Source of the DNA: Afifellaceae bacterium
GTDB taxonomy: Bacteria > Pseudomonadota > Alphaproteobacteria > Rhizobiales > Afifellaceae
Assembly (NCBI GenBank): GCA_028281235.1
Contig: JANQKG010000002.1
Location: 1-64,000 of the forward strand
Reading direction: 5' to 3'
Length of the DNA stretch: 64,000 bases
A program made the translations under genes and the position numbers. Positions 27,354 through 34,747 of this stretch are shown here, piece by piece. Within the stretch, counting starts at the first letter, position 1; every line of letters begins with the position of its first letter. The notes under the pieces were generated by a model that had not been told where the DNA came from, ran no database searches, and was given only the letters and a program-made list of their open reading frames with translations.

Positions 27354-29024
27354 GTGCATCCAAATCAAGCCGCCATCCAACGCGCCGAAACGGTTTTTCG
27401 CGAGAAACGCGGGCGTCAGCAGGCCACCGTCACGGGCCATGTCGTGTCCGTCAGCGGGTCGCGCGCGGTGGTCGCCGTGGACAATCCCAAGGTCTCCCAG
27501 AGCGATGACCCGCTGTCGGTCGGCAGGCTCTTGGTGATTGAGGCGGGACGTTCGCGTTCCGTCGCCCTGATCTACGAGGCGGAGGCTGGCGGCCCGAATG
27601 CGCCTGACACGATGCTGGCGCGGGTGGAGCTTCTGGGCGAAATTCGTCCGGCCGAAGGCGCCTTCCAAGCGTATTTCGACCGTGGCATCAGAACCTATCC
27701 CTCCGTCGGATCGCCTGCTCACGAGATCGATCCGGTCTCGTTGGAGACGATCTATAAATATGACGGCAAGCAGACCATCACGATCGGCACGCTGGCGCAG
27801 GACGCCAGCATAACTGCGACCCTTCAGGTTCAGGATCTACTGCAGAAGCATTTTGCCGTGCTGGGAACCACCGGCTGCGGCAAGTCCAGCGCCGTCGCTC
27901 TTGTTCTCAAGGAGGTGATGAAGGTCACCGACGCGACGCGCGTGCTTCTGATCGATCCGCATAATGAATATCGCAGCGCCTTCCGCGGTGAAGCGGAGGT
28001 CATTAGCCCGAAGAATCTGAGCTTGCCGTTCTGGCTGTTTAACTTCGAGGAGATCGTCGACGTCATCTACCGCCGCCGGCCAGGCGTATCGGAGGAGGTC
28101 GATGCGCTTTCCGATCTCATTCCGTTGGCCAAGGCGCGTTACGCGCAGAACGCCGATCAGGGCAATTCGCTCTTGCGTCGCGACCCCGATGTCGGCGGCT
28201 ACACGATCGATTCTCCGGTTCCCTACCGGATGCACGACGTGTTGGCGCTGATCGACGAGCAGCTGGGCCGGCTCGACAATCGCGACGAGCGCCCACGGCT
28301 GCGCCGGTTGAAGATGCGCATCGAGTCCGTCATCCACGACGGGCGCTATCAGTTCATGTTCTCTTCGCGGACCATCGAAGACACGATGGCTGACATTTTG
28401 CGCACGCTTTTCCGTATTCCCACGGCCGGCAAACGCATCACCATCCTGGAGCTTGCCGGCTTTGCACCGGACGTCGTTGACGCGGTGGTGTCGGTGCTGT
28501 GCCGTCTCGCCTTTGATGTGGGCGTGTGGGGCGGCGGCCGAGTGCCGCTTCTCATCGCGTGTGAGGAGGCGCATCGCTACGTGCCGGCTGACAAGCGGCT
28601 CGGCTTTGGCCCGACACGACGCGCCATCTCGCGTATCGCCAAGGAGGGGCGCAAATATAGCGTCTATCTCGGTCTGGTGACGCAGCGCCCCGCCGAGCTC
28701 GACCCGACCATCCTGTCGCAATGCAGCACGATCTTCGCCATGCGCATGGCGAACGAGACGGACCACGCCATCATCCGCTCCGCTGTCAGCGACGCGGCGG
28801 CGTCGACGCTGGCCTCGCTGCCGTCGATCGGCAACCGCGAAGCCATTGCCTTTGGCGAGGCGGTCTCCATGCCGATGCGCGTGCGCTTCGCCGACCTGGA
28901 GAGCGAGCAATTGCCGGCCAACAGGCTGCCGAGCCTGCGTGCGACATTGACGGAAGTCGAAACCAGCGATTTCGTGGAAGAGGTGGTGCGGCGCTGGCGA
29001 ACGGTGGCGCGGCGCGAGCAGTAG
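27354..29024 (+). CDS. HerA-like DNA-translocating ATPase (DUF87)
   Basis: A 556-residue protein. An N-terminal beta-barrel HAS-type domain (residues about 20-110) precedes a RecA/FtsK-like ATPase with Walker A GTTGCGKSSAVAL near residue 172, LLIDPHNEYRSAF, and a later LIACEEAHRYVP (Walker B-like) and GLVTQRPAELDPTILSQCSTIFAMRM. This is the HerA family of hexameric translocases, which in archaea works with the NurA nuclease at DNA ends. No NurA-like gene is next to it. In bacteria such single HerA proteins are common and poorly characterised. The GTG start at 27354 is the best available but has only a weak binding site. Confidence 0.85.
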   Translation: MHPNQAAIQRAETVFREKRGRQQATVTGHVVSVSGSRAVVAVDNPKVSQSDDPLSVGRLLVIEAGRSRSVALIYEAEAGGPNAPDTMLARVELLGEIRPAEGAFQAYFDRGIRTYPSVGSPAHEIDPVSLETIYKYDGKQTITIGTLAQDASITATLQVQDLLQKHFAVLGTTGCGKSSAVALVLKEVMKVTDATRVLLIDPHNEYRSAFRGEAEVISPKNLSLPFWLFNFEEIVDVIYRRRPGVSEEVDALSDLIPLAKARYAQNADQGNSLLRRDPDVGGYTIDSPVPYRMHDVLALIDEQLGRLDNRDERPRLRRLKMRIESVIHDGRYQFMFSSRTIEDTMADILRTLFRIPTAGKRITILELAGFAPDVVDAVVSVLCRLAFDVGVWGGGRVPLLIACEEAHRYVPADKRLGFGPTRRAISRIAKEGRKYSVYLGLVTQRPAELDPTILSQCSTIFAMRMANETDHAIIRSAVSDAAASTLASLPSIGNREAIAFGEAVSMPMRVRFADLESEQLPANRLPSLRATLTEVETSDFVEEVVRRWRTVARREQ

Positions 29025-29042
29025 CGATTGAAGCGATCTGAC

Positions 29043-29066
29043 GAGGGCTGGCTTTGGGCCAGCCTC
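29043..29066. terminator. stem-loop between convergent genes
   Basis: GGCTGGC-TTTGG-GCCAGCC, extended by GAG...CTC, between the herA-like gene and the convergent DUF1127 gene. There is no T run, so it may act as a bidirectional boundary or RNA stabiliser rather than a classic terminator. Confidence 0.35.
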
Positions 29067-29110
29067 GCCGATCAATCAGCGTCAGCCCCAAACCGCCGAG
29101 CATTCGCCTT

Positions 29111-29263
29111 TTAGGAGAACCGTGCGGCCTCGCGAGCGAGCCGCTGGATTTCCACCGGCCTGATCCCCAATTCGGTGAGCTGGCGTGCGGTCAGGCCGCG
29201 CAGCTCTCGCAGGGTCGCCCGATAGCGGCGGTCTGAGCGCCAGCGGCGTAACGTCTCCGTCAT
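29111..29263 (-). CDS. small DUF1127 protein
   Basis: A 50-residue protein: MTETLRRWRSDRRYRATLRE, then LRGLTARQLTELGIRPVEI and a short tail. This is the DUF1127 (YjiS-like) signature, with an arginine-rich first half and the L-x-D/E-hGI-xRxxI ending. The ATG at 29263 is preceded by GGAGGG at good spacing. Small arginine-rich DUF1127 proteins in alphaproteobacteria bind RNA and affect small-RNA turnover and phosphate or stress responses; whether this copy does so is not known. Confidence 0.82.
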   Translation of the reverse strand: MTETLRRWRSDRRYRATLRELRGLTARQLTELGIRPVEIQRLAREAARFS

Positions 29264-29433
29264 GACACCCTCCATTTCCTTTAGCTGGCGAAGCTTGGTC
29301 AGAGCCGCTTCGCCGTCGTGTCTTGGATATTAGGGGTGTGCTTGTTTCGGATGCTTTTCGTGATGCCCCGATTCAGGCTTCGATACGGGGCTCGATGGTT
29401 TCGTGGGTGAGCGGGCGACGAAACAATCCGCGG

Positions 29434-29925
29434 TCAATCGATCCATAGGCCGCGCGTCTTGTGCCAGTTTTCGATCGATTCCTCCGGATAGTGGTCAAAT
29501 ACCGCGTCGTTCGGTCCGATGGCCGGCTCCACCCAGTCCGGCTTGTCGGCGAGCATGAGATGCACGCGGTTCGGCGGGCGTGGCAGCAATGTATCGATGG
29601 CGGAGGCAAAGGGGTGCACGAGGTCCGGCCAGGTCGGATCGTAGAGCCAGAGTGCTGAGCCGCACTTGACGCAGAAATGGCGCTCAGCCGTGCTCAATTC
29701 GCACTGATTGTTGCGGTTAATCTTGGCGCGATAGACGCCCAGTGCCTCGCGGCCGTCCACGTCGAGCGTTGCCGCGTCGCCCATCAGGTTGATGGCGTAT
29801 CCGCCACCGCCGGCGGTCTTGCGGCAGATGCTGCAATAGCACAGCTGGTAGGGGTAGGGCGTGTGGCTGGCGACGGCGAACTGGACGGCGCCACAGCGGC
29901 AACGTCCCTCCAGTTTGATCGGCAT
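29434..29925 (-). CDS. GFA / CENP-V domain zinc protein
   Basis: A 163-residue protein with the zinc-binding cysteines of the GFA fold: GRCRCGAVQFA, then CYCSICRKTAGGGG, then HFCVKCGSALWLYDP. The family is named after the glutathione-dependent formaldehyde-activating enzyme, but most members, including this one, have no known substrate. It stands alone between the DUF1127 gene and the L,D-transpeptidase on the same strand, 69 bases from the latter. Confidence 0.87.
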   Translation of the reverse strand: MPIKLEGRCRCGAVQFAVASHTPYPYQLCYCSICRKTAGGGGYAINLMGDAATLDVDGREALGVYRAKINRNNQCELSTAERHFCVKCGSALWLYDPTWPDLVHPFASAIDTLLPRPPNRVHLMLADKPDWVEPAIGPNDAVFDHYPEESIENWHKTRGLWID

Positions 29926-29994
29926 CTGGGCCTCCCGGGAATTGGCTTTTGGATAAATCGCGCTTCAAAACAAAGAGATAGAGCGCCTTGTGCT

Positions 29995-30606
29995 CTAGCG
30001 CCGACGGCGGGCGCCGATCAGCCGAGGGGCCTGGTCGAGGCGTCGCGGCGCGCCGGCGACGATGAAGGCTGCGTGCCGCCCGGCGGCGGCGAGCAGTGCA
30101 TCAAGATGACGGCGATCAAGCGCAATGCAGCCCTCCGTCGGCTGATAATTGGGGCGGGCGAGGTGGAGGAAGATGGCGCTGCCGCGCCGGCGGATGCGCG
30201 GCGTGAGGTTCCAATCCAGGACGCCCACGACGTCGTAAAGGTGGTCGTCCCGCCACATGGTCTCGTGCGCTGCCGCGCTCGGTCGCCGCACGGGGCAATT
30301 GTAGCGCCCGCTTGCCGGGTCTTCGCACCAGCCGTCATGGCGGCGTAGCACCTTTGTTGGCACGGCCGCCGGGGGCCGGGCGCGGCGGTCGTGTCGGTAG
30401 TAAAGCGAGAGCAGGCGAAGCCGGCCGGCCGGCGTGGCGCCGTCGCCCTCGCGCTTCAGGTGCGTGACGCCTGAGCGGCCAAGCGCGCAGGGGAAAGCCA
30501 AGGCGCCGAGACGGACCATCCCGCGATGGCGCTCGCGCGGCCATGACGCGACCGTGATCCGGCGTAATTGCCTTAACGGACAGGTTTTGCTTTTTCTCCC
30601 CAACAC
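29995..30606 (-). CDS. L,D-transpeptidase (YkuD) family protein
   Basis: A 203-residue protein with the YkuD catalytic signature HLARPNYQPTEGCIAL, where histidine and the cysteine of EGCI are the active-site residues. Preceding phrases KREGDGATPAGRLRLLSLYYR and CVRRPSAAAHETMWRDDHLYDVVGVLDWN are typical of the short alphaproteobacterial subgroup. Such enzymes form 3-3 cross-links in peptidoglycan or attach proteins to it. No clear signal peptide is seen, as is usual for annotated members of this subgroup. The start is GTG 30606 or TTG 30603; neither has a strong binding site. Confidence 0.83.
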   Translation of the reverse strand: MLGRKSKTCPLRQLRRITVASWPRERHRGMVRLGALAFPCALGRSGVTHLKREGDGATPAGRLRLLSLYYRHDRRARPPAAVPTKVLRRHDGWCEDPASGRYNCPVRRPSAAAHETMWRDDHLYDVVGVLDWNLTPRIRRRGSAIFLHLARPNYQPTEGCIALDRRHLDALLAAAGRHAAFIVAGAPRRLDQAPRLIGARRRR

Positions 30607-30697
30607 GCGCAGGTTTTCCCTCCCTTTTGCCCGCCCGGCGGTGGAACAGACCTATCGCCTACCCTATCTTGTCCCGATCCACAGATGAGAGGCCAGC

Positions 30698-31381
30698 ATG
30701 ACTTCCCGCAAGATCCTCATCGTCGATGATGATTCTGATCTGAGCGAGGCCCTGATTGAACAATTGTCCCTCTACGACGAGTTTGAGCTGAGCAAGGCGG
30801 ACACTGCGTCGGCCGGATTGCAAGCGGCGCGTGACGGACATGTCGATCTGGTCATCATGGATGTCGGCTTGCCGGACATGGACGGCCGCGAGGCGGTCAA
30901 GCTCTTGCGCAAAGGCGGCGTTCGCGTGCCGATCATCATGCTCACCGGACACGATACCGATTCCGATACGATCCTGGGATTGGAGGCCGGCGCCAACGAT
31001 TATGTGGTGAAGCCGTTCCGCTTCGCCGTGCTGTTGGCGCGCATCCGCGCGCATCTGCGCCAGCACGAGCAAAGCGAGGATGCCACGTTCTCCATTGGCC
31101 CCTATACGTTCCGACCCGCGGCGAAGGTGCTGCTCGACACGTCGGGCGGCAAGATTCGCCTGACGGAGAAGGAGACGGCGATCCTCAAATATCTCTATCG
31201 GGCGGGCGACCGGATCGTCACACGCGACGTGCTGCTTTCAGAGGTGTGGGGCTACAATTCCGGCGTGACGACGCATACGCTGGAGACACACATCTACCGG
31301 CTCAGGCAGAAGATCGAGCGCGATCCGTCGCATGCGGAGTTGTTGATCACGGAGTCGGGCGGCTACAAGCTTTCGCGTTAA
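30698..31381 (+). CDS. OmpR/PhoB-family response regulator, CenR/OtpR-like
   Basis: A 227-residue response regulator. The receiver domain has the acidic pair in LIVDDDSDL, the phospho-acceptor aspartate in LVIMDVGLPDMDG, T in MLTGHD and K in VVKPFR. The C-terminal winged helix has TEKETAILKYLYRAGDRIVTRDVLLSEVWGY and THTLETHIYRLRQKIE. The overall character resembles the CenR/OtpR regulators of Caulobacter and Brucella, which control the cell envelope, but that subgroup call is inference. No histidine kinase is adjacent. An SD-like GAGAGG precedes the ATG. Confidence 0.85.
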   Translation: MTSRKILIVDDDSDLSEALIEQLSLYDEFELSKADTASAGLQAARDGHVDLVIMDVGLPDMDGREAVKLLRKGGVRVPIIMLTGHDTDSDTILGLEAGANDYVVKPFRFAVLLARIRAHLRQHEQSEDATFSIGPYTFRPAAKVLLDTSGGKIRLTEKETAILKYLYRAGDRIVTRDVLLSEVWGYNSGVTTHTLETHIYRLRQKIERDPSHAELLITESGGYKLSR

Positions 31382-31396
31382 TGCATGATAAGGCGT

Positions 31397-31421
31397 CTGT
31401 TCTGATTCAATCGGAACAGAG
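31397..31421. repeat. short hairpin, E1a-type repeat module (E2)
   Basis: TCTGTTCTGATT and AATCGGAACAGA form a hairpin 15 bases after the response-regulator stop. The core TTCTGATTxAATC is shared with the first module of elements E1, E3 and E4, although the outer parts differ. It could serve as the end of the regulator transcript. Confidence 0.5.
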
Positions 31422-31454
31422 ATTTTCGTGGAGCGACATGTCGGAAACGGACCG

Positions 31455-31533
31455 TTAGTGTGGTGGGTTTGAAGTTCCTATCATTATTCCAGCGGGCTCG
31501 TCATAGGAACTTCAAACCCAAAAACCACACTAG
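31455..31533. repeat. CTAGTG/CACTAG hairpin element H4
   Basis: A 79-base element with ends TTAGTG and CACTAG. The arms GGGTTTGAAGTTCCTAT (31465-31481) and ATAGGAACTTCAAACCC (31503-31519) are perfect over 17 bases around a 21-base loop that contains ATTATTCCAGCGGGCT. The loop word recurs in H3 and, in part, in H5. Confidence 0.87.
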
Positions 31534-31547
31534 ATTCAATATCTTGT

Positions 31548-31623
31548 CTGGTGTCCTTATCGAATCCGAAGTTCGTTCCGGGCGGGCTGAAAAATGATGC
31601 GAACTTCAGATTCGGGACACTAG
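31548..31623. repeat. CTAGTG/CACTAG hairpin element H5
   Basis: A 76-base element with ends CTGGTG and CACTAG. The arms GAATCCGAAGTTCG (31562-31575) and CGAACTTCAGATTC (31600-31613) pair with one mismatch; the loop contains TTCCGGGCGGGCT. It ends four bases before the ATG of the following gene and leaves no room for a normal ribosome binding site. Confidence 0.87.
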
Positions 31624-31627
31624 TCAC

Positions 31628-32101
31628 ATGTCGATGTCGCTGACATCAGATGTCGATGTGCTGGCGCGCATCCCGTTCTTCGACGGGTTCTCCGAAGAGA
31701 ACCTCAAGCTGATTGCGTTCTCCGCCGAGAATCGGACCTTGCCGGACAAGCTCTTGCTTTACGACGAGGGGCAGCTTCTGCACTCCGCCTATGTGGTGGT
31801 GTCAGGCGTGCTGAGGGGCCGGCGCAAATCCGACGCTGAGAAAGACGAGGCCGGCCGAGAGATCGGGCCGGGAATCATGCTGGGCGAGCACGCGCTCATC
31901 CTCGACGTGCGCGCCGAGGAAGGCGTGCGCGTGGAAAGCCGCGCGCGTGTCCTGCAGATCCGCAAGGTGATGTTCCGCCGGCTTATGCAGGATCATCCGG
32001 AGATCGCGCTGACGCTGCGCTCGCGCCTCACGCGCAGCGTTCTCCAGGCGGCGGCCGATCTGAATGCGGTGGGAGACAGGCTGCGGGCGATCGCGGATTG
32101 A
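31628..32101 (+). CDS. cyclic-nucleotide-binding-domain protein (Crp-like, no DNA-binding domain)
   Basis: A 157-residue protein made of one cNMP-binding domain: VLARIPFFDGFSEENLKLIAF at the start, then the jelly-roll LLYDEGQLLHSAYVVVSGVLRG and GIMLGEHALILDVR. The classic phosphate-binding-cassette residues (GE....R-A) are only partly visible, so ligand binding is not assured. There is no helix-turn-helix. Similar proteins follow the CenR-type regulator in other Rhizobiales. The ATG has no Shine-Dalgarno because element H5 sits directly upstream; translation may be leaderless or weak. Confidence 0.8.
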   Translation: MSMSLTSDVDVLARIPFFDGFSEENLKLIAFSAENRTLPDKLLLYDEGQLLHSAYVVVSGVLRGRRKSDAEKDEAGREIGPGIMLGEHALILDVRAEEGVRVESRARVLQIRKVMFRRLMQDHPEIALTLRSRLTRSVLQAAADLNAVGDRLRAIAD

Positions 32102-32448
32102 GCCTGCTTGTCAAGCCGCAAAGAGGCCATGGACTCCGCCCGCGATTGTGATGGTGAGAGAGGCATCGGAGGCGGAGAACAGCTTTAATCCCGACACTGA
32201 CGGAAGCGGCCTGTTTACGTCCAGTTGAATGGGATGAGCGATTCTTGCTGCCGGTCGCGTCTCTGTCTTCGGCCTGGCGGCGGATAGCCGGCAACCGAAG
32301 GCGGGTATGATCTTTGTTGAAAGATCGGACGCTGCCCCGGATCACCGGAGAGCCCGGGGCGCATTGCGCGCCGATGCCGATCTTTTCGAGGACTCGCTTT
32401 TCTGCCAATCTGTAATCTCGGTACCTGGGCGCGCAGACAGAGGCACCG
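32102..32448. other. intergenic gap, no gene recognised
   Basis: About 350 bases between the cNMP-domain gene and the hydroxylase. I find no reading frame of coding character, no tRNA and no strong terminator. It presumably carries the promoter of the next gene; a word like TTGTTG at 32312 has no good -10 partner. Confidence 0.5.
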
Positions 32449-33444
32449 ATGATCAGCGACCTCGATTTCGGTAAGGAAGATTCCCGCGGCGGCTGGGCGC
32501 CCAACAAGCGTGTGAGCTACGGGCCTGCGTTCAGATGGCCGCCGCAGCCATGGGCGTTCCTGAAATGGGTCTTCGGCTTTCCGGGTTATCTTCTGCCTTG
32601 GAACACGCTCTTCGCTGTCGGCGCTATCCTGATCTGGGCGTATCTGACGCCATCCCTTGAGACGCTGAAGACGTTCTCGTTCGGCTGGGCTCTGCTGATC
32701 CTGGTGCGCAATCTCGTGCTCGCGGTTCTGGTCTACGGCGCCTGGCATATGTGGCTCTATGTCTGGCGAAAGCAGAGCACTGCGTTCAAGTACAATCGGA
32801 GCTGGCCAAAGACGGATTCGTCGGTGTTTCTGTTCAACAATCAGAACGCCGACAACATGTTCTGGACGCTCGCCAGCGGTGTGCCGATCTGGACCGCTTA
32901 CGAGGTCCTGTTGGCTTGGGCCTACGCCAATGGATGGATTTCCATCGTCGACTTTTCAGAGAACCCGATCGGGTTTGTCGCGCTTTTCTTCCTGGTGCCG
33001 TTCATCCACGAAGTCGGATTCTATTTCGCCCATCGGCTCCTGCACTGGCCGCCGCTCTACCGGGTGGCGCACAAGCTGCATCACCGCAACATCAATCCCG
33101 GGCCGTGGTCGGGCCTGTCGATGCATCCGATCGAGCACCTGCTCTACTTCTCCACCATATTGCTCTTCTTCGTCATCCCGTCGCATCCGATCCACATGAT
33201 CAATCTCGCCTCGCGCCTGGGGCTCATGCCGGCGCAAGGTCACACGGGGTTTGATCGCGTCGTGGTCGGCGAAGAGCAAACGATGGACGTCTCGTATTAT
33301 GCGCATTACCTGCACCACAAATATTTCGAGGTGAACTATGCCGACGGCATGGTGCCGCTCGATAAGTGGTTCGGCTCGTTCCATGACGGATCGCCGGAAG
33401 CGCATGAAGCGATGAAAGCGAGACGGCTGCGCCGCGGGGTCTGA
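32449..33444 (+). CDS. sterol desaturase / fatty acid hydroxylase family membrane protein
   Basis: A 331-residue protein with four or five membrane segments and the diiron histidine boxes of the superfamily: HEVGFYFAHRLLHWPPLYRVAHKLHHRN, then a later HP-EH in SMHPIEHLLYF, and HYLHHKYFEVNYAD near the C-terminus. Members hydroxylate or desaturate lipids with O2. The substrate is unknown; hydroxylation of an ornithine lipid or another membrane lipid is possible because olsB is in the same chromosome region, but nothing links the two directly. Confidence 0.87.
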   Translation: MISDLDFGKEDSRGGWAPNKRVSYGPAFRWPPQPWAFLKWVFGFPGYLLPWNTLFAVGAILIWAYLTPSLETLKTFSFGWALLILVRNLVLAVLVYGAWHMWLYVWRKQSTAFKYNRSWPKTDSSVFLFNNQNADNMFWTLASGVPIWTAYEVLLAWAYANGWISIVDFSENPIGFVALFFLVPFIHEVGFYFAHRLLHWPPLYRVAHKLHHRNINPGPWSGLSMHPIEHLLYFSTILLFFVIPSHPIHMINLASRLGLMPAQGHTGFDRVVVGEEQTMDVSYYAHYLHHKYFEVNYADGMVPLDKWFGSFHDGSPEAHEAMKARRLRRGV

Positions 33445-33484
33445 CCGAACAGGTTGCCGTGACGGGGACGGCCAGCGAAACGCT

Positions 33485-34282
33485 TTAGCTGAAACTGGCG
33501 ATCACCGGCACGTGATCGGACGGGCGCTCCCAGGAGCGAGCCTCACGCAGCACGGAAAGCGACTTCGCCGTCTCCACCAGATCCGGCGACACCCAGATAT
33601 GGTCGAGCCGCCGGCCGCGATCGTTCTTCGTCCAGTCCGGCGAGCGATAGCTCCACCATGTGTAGAGCTTCTCCTCCGGGGGAACGAAGTGGCGCATCAA
33701 ATCGACCCATTGGCCTGCGGCGCGAGCGCGCTCCAGGCCTTCGGTCTCCACCGGCGTGTGGCTCACGACTTTGAGGAGTTGTTTGTGCGACCAGACATCC
33801 GTTTCAAGCGGCGCGATGTTCAGGTCGCCAACCAGGATCGCGCCGGGCTTGGCAATGGTTTTCATGCGCGTGCGCATCTCGCGGACGAAGGCGAGCTTGT
33901 GCGCGAATTTGGGATTGGTCTTGGGGTCGGGCTCGTCGCCGCCGGCGGGTACGTAGAAATTATGGATGGTCACCGGCCGCTTGCGGTGCTCGATGGTGGC
34001 GGTGATGTGGCGGGCGTCATCCTTGCCGCAGAGCTGCATGTTGGCGATGTCGCTCAGCGGCCGCCGCGAGATGATCGCCACGCCGTGATAGCCCTTCTGC
34101 CCATGAATGGCGATGTGCCTATATCCGGCGTCGCGGAACGCGCGGTGCGGGAAGCTTCCGTTCACGCATTTGGTCTCCTGCAGGCACAGGACATGCGGGC
34201 GGTGCTTCGCCAGGAAGTGCCGCACCAAATCGATGCGCAATCGTACGGAGTTGATGTTCCAGGTGGCGACGGAAAAGGGCAT
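33485..34282 (-). CDS. xthA: exodeoxyribonuclease III
   Basis: A 265-residue endonuclease/exonuclease/phosphatase-fold protein. I use ATG 34282 (MPFSVATWNINSVRLR), the family start; the longer open frame upstream runs through an RNA-like region with a terminator. Catalytic motifs are LCLQETKC (metal-binding glutamate), GDLNIAP and RPSDHVPVIASF at the C-terminus. It is an apurinic/apyrimidinic endonuclease and 3' exonuclease in base-excision repair. It is convergent with the hydroxylase gene. Confidence 0.93.
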   Translation of the reverse strand: MPFSVATWNINSVRLRIDLVRHFLAKHRPHVLCLQETKCVNGSFPHRAFRDAGYRHIAIHGQKGYHGVAIISRRPLSDIANMQLCGKDDARHITATIEHRKRPVTIHNFYVPAGGDEPDPKTNPKFAHKLAFVREMRTRMKTIAKPGAILVGDLNIAPLETDVWSHKQLLKVVSHTPVETEGLERARAAGQWVDLMRHFVPPEEKLYTWWSYRSPDWTKNDRGRRLDHIWVSPDLVETAKSLSVLREARSWERPSDHVPVIASFS

Positions 34283-34408
34283 GGATGGGACGCGGGAGCA
34301 ATAAACAGAGCAGCGATCAGATGATCTTGATCCGGACAGAATAGGGTCGTGTCCAGCGGCGCACCGTTCTCTCCACATGAAATGCCGAAAACAAAGTGCT
34401 AGAAACGA

Positions 34409-34441
34409 AAAAGCGCCCGACCCCTGGTGGGACCGGGCGCC
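34409..34441 (-). terminator. intrinsic terminator reading leftward
   Basis: On the minus strand GCGCCCG...CGGGCGC is followed directly by TTTTT. The stem is seven G+C pairs. No protein gene lies upstream of it on that strand, so it must end another transcript; see the candidate RNA entry. Confidence 0.8.
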
Positions 34442-34610
34442 GCGGTGATCACCGTGAACCGGTGAAGGAAACTCCCGCGAGACGGGGGGCAGGACCGCGG
34501 GAGCCCACTCCGCTCTCATCTAGTTGGGAGGCGACGGCTTGGACTTCAAGCCCGACAGCCGGCGCTCACGGAGGCTTGCGATTCGCCTGAAGCGCGCAAT
34601 CGCAGATGGA
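34409..34610 (-). ncRNA. candidate small noncoding RNA
   Basis: The minus strand shows a series of hairpins ending in a strong intrinsic terminator, with no convincing protein gene. Read 5' to 3' it has TGCGATT/AATCGCA (34578-34606), GGCTTG/CAAGCC (34537-34553), the perfect eight-pair CTCCCGCG/CGCGGGAG (34473-34504) with a C-rich loop containing CCCCCC, and the terminator. CCUCCC also occurs unpaired between the second and third hairpins. C-rich exposed loops able to pair with ribosome binding sites are a known feature of alphaproteobacterial trans-acting RNAs. The 5' end and promoter are not defined. Confidence 0.5.
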
Positions 34611-34747
34611 GATCCGGCCTCAATCGGCGGTTTCCTGCCTCCTTCATGGTGAAGGAATCCTAAGGGGCAACGGCGAAGCGCTCTCGCGCCATCCTGCCAA
34701 TCGCTCCTGCAGCGGTTGCGCGTTCAACGCCCTATATTGCGCACGCT

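Noticed and set aside
31471..31515. Resemblance to the yeast FRT recombination site (GAAGTTCCTAT...ATAGGAACTTC).
   Set aside because: The 11-base arms match, but the spacing is about 21 bases rather than 8 plus flanks, and the arms belong to a longer 17-base stem of the H4 repeat. Other family members have different arms. It is a coincidence, not a vector remnant.
34396..34590. A 64-codon plus-strand frame in the gap before the ligase gene.
   Set aside because: It is low in complexity, has no ribosome binding site, and lies over the hairpins and the minus-strand terminator of the candidate RNA.
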